Assembly: GCA_927911235.1 (NCBI GenBank)
Contig: CAKMOY010000036.1
Span: 1-15,151 of the forward strand
Length of the DNA stretch: 15,151 bases
Direction: 5' to 3'
DNA from: an uncultured Moraxella sp.
Lineage (GTDB): Bacteria > Pseudomonadota > Gammaproteobacteria > Pseudomonadales > Moraxellaceae
Shown in pieces: positions 7,669 to 15,151 of the stretch. Position 1 is the first letter of the stretch. The number at the start of each line of letters is the position of its first letter. The position numbers and the translations under genes were made by a program. Below the pieces are notes generated by a model. That model worked only from the letters and a program-made list of their open reading frames with translations. It was not told the DNA's origin and ran no database searches.

Positions 7669-8167
7669 ATGAAACTATCAACTAAAGTTGCCGAATTAAC
7701 CCAAATTATTGAACCTGCGGTAACTGCTTGTGATGTGAGTCTTTGGGGGATTGAGTTTGTACCGCAAGGGCGAAAGTCGTTATTACGCATTTATATTGAG
7801 GCGTTGCCAGCGGATAAAGCCGAGGGTAAACAAGTTACCATTGAGGACTGTGCGACTGTGACGCACCAAGTCGGTGGCGTGCTTGATGTGCATGACCCGA
7901 TTGCAGGTGAGTATATGCTTGAGGTGTCTTCACCGGGGCTTGACCGTTCGTTTTTTTCGGCTGAGCAATTGCATGATTATATCGGACAGACGGTTAGTGT
8001 GCGTTTGATTCATGCTATCGGACAAGGTAGCCAAAAAACGCCGTAAATTAACAGGCGAGTTGGTGAGTATTGATAACAATACATTGGTACTCAATGAAAA
8101 TAACGAAGCAGTTTCTGTGATGTTGGATAATATTGATAAAGCCAATTTAGTTTATCAGTTTGATTGA
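7669..8167 (+). pseudogene. rimP: ribosome maturation factor RimP, frameshifted
   Basis: RimP binds the 30S subunit and helps the assembly of the head around S12 and the 16S pseudoknot. The first frame (7669-8046) gives 125 residues with the family's N-terminal domain ([13 protein letters not shown]) and the highly conserved linker [13 protein letters not shown] before the C-terminal SH3-like domain. Then it runs into TAA. Removing one A from the A6 at 8033-8038 joins it to [16 protein letters not shown] and the rest of the C-terminal domain, ending in VYQFD with TGA at 8165-8167. The repaired protein is about 165 residues, near the normal length. The break falls inside the C-terminal domain and would probably unfold it. 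The gene is followed by nusA after 58 bases without a strong terminator, the standard order. Confidence 0.92.
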
Positions 8168-8199
8168 TATTATTAACCAATACTTTAGTAAAATTTAAC

Positions 8200-8213
8200 A
8201 AACGTTAGCGTTT
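8200..8213 (+). repeat. short hairpin before the nusA ribosome binding site
   Basis: AAACG (8200-8204) and CGTTT (8209-8213) form a five-pair stem around TTAG, with T5 directly after it (8211-8215) and then AGGTG (8216-8220), the nusA Shine-Dalgarno sequence. It resembles a very weak terminator or translational control element. The stem has only two G:C pairs, so it may be chance. Confidence 0.25.
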
Positions 8214-8225
8214 TTAGGTGTTTAC

Positions 8226-9707
8226 ATGAATCGAGAAATTTTAACGGTGGTTGAAACCGTCAGTAATGAAAAGGGCTTAAATCCTGAAGATATTTTTGAA
8301 GCGATTGAACAAGCGTTGGTCGTTTCTACCAAGAAAAAAGTCTATAGCGAACAGCCTGAAGTTGCGATTCGTGTACACATTGACCGTAAAACGGGCGATT
8401 ATGACACTTATCGTTATTGGACGGTGGTGGCGGACGAAGACCACGAAATGCCAGCGTGTCAGTTAGCGTTGAGTGATTTGGACGAAAATGAATGGCAACT
8501 TGGCGATATCAAAGAAGAACAAATTGAATCGATTGAATTTGGTCGTATCGTTGCTACTCAAGCCAAACAAGTGATTATTCAAAAAATCCGTGAAGCGGAG
8601 CGTTCATTGATTGCTGATGCGTTTGAACATCGCATTGGTGAGATGATTACAGGCGAAGTTAAAAAAGCAGCACGAGATGGCTATATTATTGATTTGGGCG
8701 ACAATGTAGAGGCCCATTTGCCAAGAGAAAAAATGTTGCCAAAAGAGCAATTGCGTGTCAAAGCCCGTGTGAATGCAATTTTGGAGCAAGTCAATCGTGA
8801 TAACCGTGGTGCTCAGCTTGTTTTATCAAGAACATCGCCACAAATGCTGACCGCATTAATGCAAAAAGAAATTCCAGAAATTGCCGAGCAAATCATTGAA
8901 ATTCGTGATGTCGCTCGCCAACCGGGTATGCGTGCCAAAATTTCGGTGAAAACCAACGACCATCGTATTGACCCAGTTGGTGCGTGTATCGGTATGCGTG
9001 GTACTCGTATTCAAGCGGTGCAACAAGAGCTTGAAGGCGAGCGTATTGACGTAGTAGTCTGGTCGGACGACCCAGTTCAATACATCATCAGTGCTTTAGA
9101 GCCTGCGGACGTGGATAGAATTATTTTGGATGAAGACACCAAAACCGCTGATATTATTTTTGTTGCCAATGACCAGTTGGCACGAGCGATTGGTGCAGCA
9201 GGGCAAAATGTGCGTTTGGCATCAGAATTGACAGGCTATCGCCTAAATATGATGTTAGAAGAAGAGTACAACGCACGCCAAGAAACTGAAACCAAAGTGT
9301 ATAAAGATTTGTTTTACAATCGTTTGGAAGTTGATGAAGACTTGGCTCAAGCCCTTGTGGACATCGGCTTTACCACACTTGAAGAAGTCGCTTATGTACC
9401 TGCTGAAACGTTTTACGACATTGAAGGTTTGGACGATGATGCGATTGACGCAATCCAAGAACGTGCCAAAGAAGCCGTCATTGCAGATGAATTGGTTAAG
9501 CAACAAAATATGAAAGAACCAAGCCAAGAGCTACTCAACCTTGAAGGTATGACCCAAGCATGGGCATACAAACTTGCCGAGCGTGATGTGATTACCTTAG
9601 ATGACTTGGCAGAGCAAGCGATTTTTGACATTCAAGACATTGAAGGCTTGGACGAAAAAACCGCAGGTGAACTTATCATGAAAGCACGTGAATCATGGTT
9701 TGAATAA
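8226..9707 (+). CDS. nusA: transcription termination/antitermination factor NusA
   Basis: NusA binds RNA polymerase near the RNA exit channel, prolongs pauses and assists hairpin folding, and joins antitermination complexes. The 493-residue protein has the full gammaproteobacterial layout. The polymerase-binding N-terminal domain spans residues about 1-135, and an S1 domain spans 136-201 (GEMITGEV to LVLSR). KH1 follows with DPVGACIGMRGTRIQAV at 249-265, then KH2 with AIGAAGQNVRLASELTG at 321-337. Two acidic repeat domains with helix-hairpin-helix motifs lie at about 396-416 and 465-486; these contact the polymerase alpha C-terminal domain in E. coli. The ATG follows AGGTG by 5 bases. infB follows after 40 bases, and the two are normally co-transcribed. 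In E. coli NusA limits its own operon; the weak hairpin before this gene might play such a role, which is speculative. Confidence 0.98.
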   Translation: MNREILTVVETVSNEKGLNPEDIFEAIEQALVVSTKKKVYSEQPEVAIRVHIDRKTGDYDTYRYWTVVADEDHEMPACQLALSDLDENEWQLGDIKEEQIESIEFGRIVATQAKQVIIQKIREAERSLIADAFEHRIGEMITGEVKKAARDGYIIDLGDNVEAHLPREKMLPKEQLRVKARVNAILEQVNRDNRGAQLVLSRTSPQMLTALMQKEIPEIAEQIIEIRDVARQPGMRAKISVKTNDHRIDPVGACIGMRGTRIQAVQQELEGERIDVVVWSDDPVQYIISALEPADVDRIILDEDTKTADIIFVANDQLARAIGAAGQNVRLASELTGYRLNMMLEEEYNARQETETKVYKDLFYNRLEVDEDLAQALVDIGFTTLEEVAYVPAETFYDIEGLDDDAIDAIQERAKEAVIADELVKQQNMKEPSQELLNLEGMTQAWAYKLAERDVITLDDLAEQAIFDIQDIEGLDEKTAGELIMKARESWFE

Positions 9708-9747
9708 TGAATATAGATAAATTAAATGAATAAAAAAAGGTGTATGA

Positions 9748-12534
9748 ATGGCAGATAAAACCGTCAAAGAACTGGCAGAAATGAGCAAAAAATCAGTTGA
9801 AATCCTAAAAAAACAACTGGTAAGTGCAGGTCTGTCTGCTCGTAGCGACGATGACATCGTAACCGACGCAGAGCAAGAACATCTAATTGGTTTTTTAAAG
9901 CGGACACATGGTGAAAAACCACAAAGTGATAACCAAAAAAGTCGTATCAGCTTAAAAAGTAAAACCACATCAACTGCCAAAGTAACAGGCACATCAGGCA
10001 AAGCCAAAAGTGTCAATGTTGAAGTGCGTAAGAAAAAAACCTTTGAAAAGCCGAATACCAATAAGATCGCTGAAGAATTGGCAGCACGAGAACAAGCGTT
10101 AAAAAAAGAGCAAGAAAAAACACGCCTTGCCAAAGAACAAGCCGAAAAAGAACAGGCTGAAAAACAAAAAGCCAAACAAGAAGCTGAAGCTCGCCAACAA
10201 GCGACTTTGGCAGCAATGCGAGCCAATAGTGGTGTGAAAAAAGACAACGAAAGTAACAATGCAACTGTCGTTGTCAAAAAAGTGAGCAAAACTACTGAAT
10301 CAGAAGTCGTTAAAACTGACAAAAAGTCAGACAAAGCAAAAGCGACTGATAAAAAAGTGGTGAAAAAAGAACCAGCGAAAAAAGAGAGCAGTGCTGAACG
10401 CAAAGCTCGTGAAGAGCAAGAAGAAAAACTGCGTCAAATTGAAGCGGAAAACCGTCGTAAAGCTGCTGAAGAAGCGCAAAAACGCACACTTGAACAAATA
10501 CGTCAAATGGCGAGCAAATACTCAGACAAAGAAACAGAAAACACGACAGTCGTTCGTCGTGAGCGTGATGAACCTTTAGCTGAAGGTTTAGTCGGTGCGG
10601 CGTTAGAAGATTCATTTGAGCAAGAACGCCGTGAAATTAAACGTGGCACGTCATCAAATGCGAATAAAAATCGTCGCCGTCGCCGTGATGATGACAACGA
10701 ACAAGAAATCAAAAACCGCTCACGTGGTTTAAAATCTTCGCACGCCAACAAACACAAATTTGAAAAGCCTGTAGAAAAAATTGTTCACAATGTTGAAATT
10801 GGTGAGAGCATTGTTGTGTCAGATTTGGCACAAAAAATGGCAATCAAAGCTCGTGAAGTCGTCAAAATGTTGATGAAAATGGGCGAGTTGGTGCGTGAAA
10901 ACGAAACCATTGACCAAGAAACAGCTGTATTGCTTGTTGAAGAAATGGGACACAACCCTGTATTGGTTAGCTCAACGCAAGTGGAAGACTCATTGCGTGA
11001 AGCGGTTGGCGAAAAAAGTAGCAACGTGCAAGCTCGTCCGCCTGTTGTTACCATTATGGGACACGTGGACCATGGTAAAACGTCATTACTTGACAAAATC
11101 CGCTCAACCAAAGTGGCTTCAGGCGAAGCAGGTGGTATTACCCAACATATCGGTGCGTATCATGTGCAAACGGAACAAGGTGTGATTACGTTCCTTGACA
11201 CACCGGGCCACGCCGCCTTTACTGCCATGCGTTCTCGTGGTGCAAAAGCAACAGATATTGTCGTGCTAGTTGTCGCTGCAGATGACGGTATGATGCCACA
11301 GACAGCCGAAGCGATTGACCATGCTCGTGCAGCAGGCACGCCAATTATCGTTGCGATTAACAAGATTGACAAAGACACAGCCGACCCTGACCGTGTGTTA
11401 AATGATTTAACCACCAAAGAAGTCGTCCCAGAAGAGTGGGGCGGTGATACGCCTGTTGTTAAAGTTTCGGCTTTGACAGGTCAAGGTATTGATGAATTGC
11501 TTGAAGTCATTCATTTGCAAGCCGAAGTGATGGAGCTAGAAGTCGCTACAGACGGTGCCGCTCAAGGCGTTGTGATTGAATCTCGCTTAGAAAAAGGTCG
11601 TGGTGCGGTAACCAGTTTACTGGTTAAACAAGGCACGCTAAATCAAGGCGACTTGGTACTTGCTGGTGAATATTACGGTCGTGTGCGTGCGATGACAGAC
11701 GAAAACGGCAAAAAAATCACATCGGCGGGTCCTTCAATTCCTGTTGAGATTTTAGGCTTGCCAGACACACCAATGGCTGGTAGTGAGTTTATGGTCGTTA
11801 GCGATGAAAAACGTGCAAGAGAAGTTGCCGAATATCGTGCGGTTCGTGAACGTGAAAAAGTGCTAGAACGCCAAGCCAAATCACGCCTTGAAAATCTATT
11901 TGACCAAATGAACGATGCCAAATTACCAAGCGTGAATTTGATTTTAAAAACCGACGTGCGTGGCTCGCTAGAAGCCTTGTTATCATCGTTAGATGAATTA
12001 TCAACCGATGAAGTTAAAGTCAAAGTCATTTCATCAGGTGTCGGTCCAATTTCAGAGTCTGATGTTGTTTTGGCAGAATCAAGTGAAGCAGTACTACTTG
12101 GCTTTAACGTGCGTGCTGATGCTACTGCTCGCCGTAAAGCGGATGAAGCTGGCTTAGACATTCGCTACTATAGCGTGATTTATGGCTTGATTGATGACGT
12201 GAAAGCTGCCATGAGTGGTCTGTTATCACCAGAACACCGTGAAAAAATCTTGGGTATTGCTGAAGTGCGTGAAGTGTTCCATTCAAGCCGTTTTGGCTAT
12301 GCTGCTGGCTGTATGGTTCAAGAAGGCACGATTATCCGTAACAAGCCAATCCGTGTCTTGCGTGATGACCAAGTGATTTTCACAGGTCAATTGCAATCAC
12401 TACGCCGTTTCAAAGATGACGTAACCGAAGTACGAGCAGGTATGGAATGTGGTCTTGCGGTAAAAGGCTACGAAGTCAAAGCAGGCGACAAAATTGAAGT
12501 ATTTGAAATTCATGAAGTTAAACGTGCTTTATAA
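9748..12534 (+). CDS. infB: translation initiation factor IF-2
   Basis: IF-2 is the GTPase that places formyl-Met-tRNA on the 30S subunit and promotes 50S joining. It is 928 residues, slightly longer than the E. coli protein (890). A first IF2 N-terminal domain lies at about 1-50. Residues about 105-255 are a Lys/Glu/Ala/Gln-rich, highly charged coiled-coil-like linker, and a second IF2-N domain sits at about 346-396. The G domain has GHVDHGKT at residues 438-445, DTPGH at 484-488 and NKID at 538-541, with the same spacing as E. coli. The beta-barrel and the C-terminal tRNA-binding domains complete the protein. AAGG at 9737-9740 lies 7 bases before the ATG; an out-of-frame ATG 4 bases earlier yields only a few codons. 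The initiator tRNA that this factor carries is encoded upstream in the same cluster. A terminator follows the stop. Confidence 0.98.
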   Translation: MADKTVKELAEMSKKSVEILKKQLVSAGLSARSDDDIVTDAEQEHLIGFLKRTHGEKPQSDNQKSRISLKSKTTSTAKVTGTSGKAKSVNVEVRKKKTFEKPNTNKIAEELAAREQALKKEQEKTRLAKEQAEKEQAEKQKAKQEAEARQQATLAAMRANSGVKKDNESNNATVVVKKVSKTTESEVVKTDKKSDKAKATDKKVVKKEPAKKESSAERKAREEQEEKLRQIEAENRRKAAEEAQKRTLEQIRQMASKYSDKETENTTVVRRERDEPLAEGLVGAALEDSFEQERREIKRGTSSNANKNRRRRRDDDNEQEIKNRSRGLKSSHANKHKFEKPVEKIVHNVEIGESIVVSDLAQKMAIKAREVVKMLMKMGELVRENETIDQETAVLLVEEMGHNPVLVSSTQVEDSLREAVGEKSSNVQARPPVVTIMGHVDHGKTSLLDKIRSTKVASGEAGGITQHIGAYHVQTEQGVITFLDTPGHAAFTAMRSRGAKATDIVVLVVAADDGMMPQTAEAIDHARAAGTPIIVAINKIDKDTADPDRVLNDLTTKEVVPEEWGGDTPVVKVSALTGQGIDELLEVIHLQAEVMELEVATDGAAQGVVIESRLEKGRGAVTSLLVKQGTLNQGDLVLAGEYYGRVRAMTDENGKKITSAGPSIPVEILGLPDTPMAGSEFMVVSDEKRAREVAEYRAVREREKVLERQAKSRLENLFDQMNDAKLPSVNLILKTDVRGSLEALLSSLDELSTDEVKVKVISSGVGPISESDVVLAESSEAVLLGFNVRADATARRKADEAGLDIRYYSVIYGLIDDVKAAMSGLLSPEHREKILGIAEVREVFHSSRFGYAAGCMVQEGTIIRNKPIRVLRDDQVIFTGQLQSLRRFKDDVTEVRAGMECGLAVKGYEVKAGDKIEVFEIHEVKRAL

Positions 12535-12558
12535 TTTCTAAACTTTTTAAATAAAAAG

Positions 12559-12588
12559 GTCTAATTGCGTGATAATTAGACTTTTTTT
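12559..12588 (+). terminator. rho-independent terminator between infB and rbfA
   Basis: GTCTAATT (12559-12566) pairs perfectly with AATTAGAC (12574-12581) around a seven-base loop, and T7 follows (12582-12588). The A5 at 12553-12557 could extend pairing with the T run past one bulged G (12558). It stands between infB and rbfA, so rbfA expression needs read-through or a further promoter; none is obvious. Confidence 0.8.
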
Positions 12589-12618
12589 ATCAAAATTTTT
12601 TATAAAAAAGGTAAAATA

Positions 12619-13011
12619 ATGAACCAACGACTACAACGTCTAGCCGACCAAATTCAACGTGAATTGGCAGTGCTTATCCGTGATGAAATCAACGACCCAC
12701 GTTTGACAGGGTTGGTTACGATTTCTGGCGTGAAAATCAGCCCAGATTTGGGCTATGCCGACATCTATGTTACCGTGATGGAAACGAACATGGACGATGC
12801 GATGGCAAAAGATTATCACGAAGACAGCCTAAAAGTGTTAAATAAAGCGTCAGGCTTTTTGCGTACCGAGCTTAGCCATATTTTACGCACTCGCACCACG
12901 CCACGCTTGCGTTTTCACTATGATGAAGTAACCGCAAATGCCAATTATATGATGAATTTGATTTCAAAAGCGGTGCAAAGCAGTGATGATAATCAAAATA
13001 ATGATGATTAA
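12619..13011 (+). CDS. rbfA: 30S ribosome-binding factor RbfA
   Basis: RbfA is a small KH-fold protein that binds late 30S assembly intermediates near the 16S 5' end. It is needed for efficient 17S rRNA processing and growth in the cold. The 130-residue protein shows the family pattern: RLQRLADQIQRELAVLIRDE, then INDPRLTGLVTISGVKISPDLGYADIYVT, and later LRTELSHILRTRTTPRLRFHYDE. The C-terminal tail is Asn/Asp-rich and probably disordered. AAGG at 12608-12611 lies 7 bases before the ATG. It belongs to the nusA-infB cluster but is set off from infB by a terminator. The next gene is a DUF4105-like membrane protein rather than truB. Confidence 0.96.
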   Translation: MNQRLQRLADQIQRELAVLIRDEINDPRLTGLVTISGVKISPDLGYADIYVTVMETNMDDAMAKDYHEDSLKVLNKASGFLRTELSHILRTRTTPRLRFHYDEVTANANYMMNLISKAVQSSDDNQNNDD

Positions 13012-13034
13012 ATCATTGATTTAAAATGATTTAA
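13008..13034 (+). repeat. AT-rich inverted repeat at the rbfA stop codon
   Basis: TTAAATCATT (13008-13017) and AATGATTTAA (13025-13034) are perfect 10-base inverted complements around a seven-base loop, overlapping the rbfA stop codon. With only one G:C pair it is a weak hairpin. T runs follow a few bases later, but it does not look like a standard terminator. Confidence 0.35.
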
Positions 13035-13070
13035 TTGGTTTTTAAAACTTTTTGACAGGTAAAAAAGTTG

Positions 13071-14089
13071 ATGATTTGGCTAAAAAAGACGTGCCAATTT
13101 TTTGTGATAGTGCTAATAGCAAGTTGGCTCGGTGTGTTTGTTTGGACGCACCAACCCTTTGGCTTTGCATTTACCATCGCTTTATTGTGCTTTTGGCTCG
13201 CTATTACATTAGTGTGTCTGCTGACGATTTTTTTGCCAAAAATTGTTAAAAACTTTGATAAAAAAATCGTGTTTTTGGCGTTTTTTAGCAGTTTTATACT
13301 CGCCATCATCATTTTATTGGCTATGCAACCGTCAAATAATAGAGATTGGAATCCTGAAGTCGCCCAAATCTTAGATTATAATTTGGATGAAGACGGCAAC
13401 ACTGTAACGGTTTACAATATTAGAAATTTTGATTGGTTAGATGAAAAAAATTATCAACAAAAATGGGAAGCTCGGCAATATCAATTGGATAAACTGCAAA
13501 GCATTGATTTTGTCGCTTCGTATTGGATGGGCGAGCCGATTGCACATACGTTATTGAGTTTTGGTTTTGATGATGGACAATATTTGGCTTTTTTATAGAA
13601 ATTCGTAAACAAATCCATGAAGAATTTAGCACATTGGGCGGTTTTTTTAGAAAATATGAAGTGATTGTCGTGGCATCTGATGAAAAAGATATCATTTATA
13701 CACGCAGTAATGTCCGCAAAGAAGAGGTGTACATTTATCCTATTAAATCCGACAAAGCCTATACCAAATCGCTATTTTTAAGCTATTTAAATCTTGCTAA
13801 ATCATTGAAAACACAGCTAAAATGTTATAATACTTTGTTGTATAATTGTACCACCGCCATTTATCAATTAGCCAACAAACTTCAGCCAATGCCAATGGAT
13901 TATCGCATATTGGCATTGGGTTATAGCCCAAATTATTTGTATGACCAAAAAGCGATTGATAATCATTATCATTTTGAACAGTGGTGACAAAAAGCCCATA
14001 TCAATGCCAAAACATCGGCATATCATCATGATAATCCGATTGATTCCACCGCATTTTCTACCTTGATACGTCAAGATTTTCCAAAATAA
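13071..14089 (+). pseudogene. DUF4105-like membrane protein, frameshifted and with an in-frame TGA
   Basis: The N-terminal part has three hydrophobic segments (about residues 9-28, 33-57 and 65-85), so it is an inner-membrane protein with a large soluble domain. That domain shows what I recall of DUF4105: RNFDW, then a YQLDKLQSIDFVASYWMGEPIAHTLLSFGFDDG-type region with AHTLLSFGFDDG, then EIRKQ, FFRKYE, RKEEVYIYP and YNTLLYNCTTAI. The first frame stops at 13598. One extra T in the T6 at 13589-13594 joins it to the rest. That frame meets TGA at 13985-13987 but continues open as QKAHINAKT, a tail I also associate with the family, to TAA at 14087-14089. The ATG at 13071 is taken; a TTG one codon earlier is equally placed relative to AGG at 13057-13059. 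The function is unknown; the conserved Asn-Cys-Thr is suggestive of a catalytic Cys but unproven. truB follows after 12 bases. Confidence 0.75.
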
Positions 14090-14101
14090 GGTTTTATTTT
14101 C

Positions 14102-15058
14102 ATGTCTGTTTTTCCAAGATCTACCGCACCATTGACAAAAACCAAAGTATCAGGCGTACTACTCATTGACAAACCGCAAGGCATGACATCGCAACAAGTC
14201 GTGTCAAAGGTCAAATTTTTACTAAAATCGCCCCAGCACGACAGCAAAAAAGCAGGACACACAGGCACGCTAGACCCGATGGCGACTGGGCTTTTGCCGA
14301 TTTGTCTAGGCGAAGCCGCAAAATTTAGCCATTACCAACTCAACGCCAACAAACGCTATGAAGCCACCATCAAACTTGGTGAAAAACTGACACAGGAGAT
14401 GCAGACGGTCAAGTCATTGAAACAAAAGATATTTCGACTATCACAGAACAGGATTTAAGCAAGGTTGCCGAACAATTTTTTGGTAAAATTACGCAAATTC
14501 CGCCCATGTATTCGGCATTAAAAAAAGACGGCAAAAGACTGTATGAGCTGGCTCGTGAAGGCATTGAGATTGAAAGACAGCCTCGTGAAATTGAGATTTT
14601 TGAGCTTAATTTGACTTTTATTAAGAAAGATTTGTTAAAATTAGTTGTTACTTGTTCTAAAGGCACTTATGTGCGAGTGTTGGGCGAAGATATTGCTCAA
14701 ACACTTGGCACAGTTGGGCATTTGGTGAGTTTAAGGCGATTAGCGACAGGCGATTTTGACATTCAAGATGCGATAACATTGGCGGATTTTGAACAATTGG
14801 ATTTTGATAAACGCTTACAAAAATTATTACCGATTGATGAATGTGTTAAATTTTTGCCAAAACTTACGCTTGACGATACGCAAAGTTTACGCATTTTACA
14901 AGGACAACGTTTAAACGTCAAAAGTTTGGCAATTTCTCAACAAATTTTTTTCACATGAGCCACAAGAAATTCGCTTGTTTAAGCGAACAACAGCAATTTT
15001 TGGGCGTGCAATGTTAGAAGAAAATGGACGATTGCAACCAGTAAAATTGGTAAATTAA
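14102..15058 (+). pseudogene. truB: tRNA pseudouridine(55) synthase TruB, frameshifted twice
   Basis: TruB makes pseudouridine 55 in the T loop of nearly all tRNAs and also acts as a tRNA chaperone. The first frame (14102-14458) has the N-terminal motif [13 protein letters not shown] at residues 18-30 and the active-site motif [12 protein letters not shown], with catalytic Asp at residue 58. It then breaks. Adding one A to the A5 at 14382-14386 gives [12 protein letters not shown] and joins the second block with PPMYSALKKDGKRLYELAR and KGTYVRVLGEDIA. This block stops at 14956-14958, but removing one T from the T7 at 14945-14951 continues the PUA-like tail as SHEPQEIRLFKR to VKLVN and TAA at 15056-15058. 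The two changes cancel, giving about 318 residues, the usual length. The start is unambiguous. Its position at the end of the rimP-nusA-infB-rbfA cluster is standard. Confidence 0.93.
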
Positions 15059-15071
15059 CTGTTTGATTATT

Positions 15072-15151
15072 CTAAAAAACATCGGCAACGTTAAAATTTA
15101 ATTCTGGAAAAATCACCGAGTGGGCGGTGGTGGTTTCACCTTTTGCCAACG
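15072..15151 (-). CDS. 3' end of an unidentified minus-strand gene
   Basis: On the minus strand the frame is open from the window edge to TAG (complement of 15072-15074). It gives 25 full residues that include KGETTTAHSVIF and end FPELNFNVADVF. The composition looks like real protein rather than noise, and it would converge with truB with 13 bases between stops. The length is too short to name a family, and the frame could be open by chance. Confidence 0.4.
   Translation of the reverse strand, partial: LAKGETTTAHSVIFPELNFNVADVF

Noticed and set aside
9693..10403. Long minus-strand open frame opposite infB, rich in Ser, Phe and Leu
   Set aside because: It is the antisense shadow of the Lys/Glu/Ala-rich linker of IF-2; the plus-strand protein is certain and this frame has no credible start or family.
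13985..13987. TGA in the DUF4105-like gene as a selenocysteine codon
   Set aside because: No redox motif is nearby, no SECIS-like hairpin is evident, and a CGA-to-TGA change explains it more simply.

Overview
The window is about 15 kb of AT-rich gammaproteobacterial chromosome. It most probably comes from Moraxellaceae (Moraxella or a close relative). The evidence for that is the AT-rich, A/T-homopolymer-rich base use, the protein flavour of the QueF, ProC, NusA and IF2 homologues, and the order initiator tRNA-rimP-nusA-infB-rbfA-truB. All of it looks like core chromosome: no phage, insertion sequence, CRISPR array or defence island was seen.

Layout from left to right: (1) the 3' end of a gene that looks like dnaX (1-474). 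(2) A LysR-type regulator with its own promoter and a strong terminator. (3) proC followed by yggT, a classic pair, converging on thiD on the minus strand. (4) Two stable-RNA units, tRNA-Ser(GCT) and tRNA-Arg(ACG), each with a strong sigma70 promoter and a leader hairpin. (5) A probable operon of an RDD-family membrane protein, queF (queuosine synthesis) and nagZ (muropeptide recycling). (6) An initiator tRNA-fMet with a perfect-consensus promoter and a terminator, then rimP, nusA, infB, rbfA, a DUF4105-like membrane protein and truB. This is the ancient metY-rimP-nusA-infB-rbfA-truB arrangement, linking ribosome maturation, transcription elongation and translation initiation. (7) The 3' end of an unidentified minus-strand gene.

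The most striking property is the number of broken reading frames in otherwise well-conserved housekeeping genes. yggT carries two compensating shifts, nagZ one, rimP one, the DUF4105-like gene one plus an in-frame TGA, and truB two. Six of the seven shifts sit in A or T runs of 5-7 bases and are repaired by changing the run by one base; the seventh is a T4. The simplest reading is uncorrected long-read homopolymer error rather than real gene decay. For these genes, intact proteins are inferred and the entries are typed as pseudogene only because the given sequence does not encode them in one frame.

No clear undescribed system was found. The biologically more interesting leads are the U1.U72 mismatch in the initiator tRNA, the paired leader hairpins of the two tRNA units, the terminators that divide the ancestral metY-nusA-infB operon, and the DUF4105-like membrane gene between rbfA and truB.
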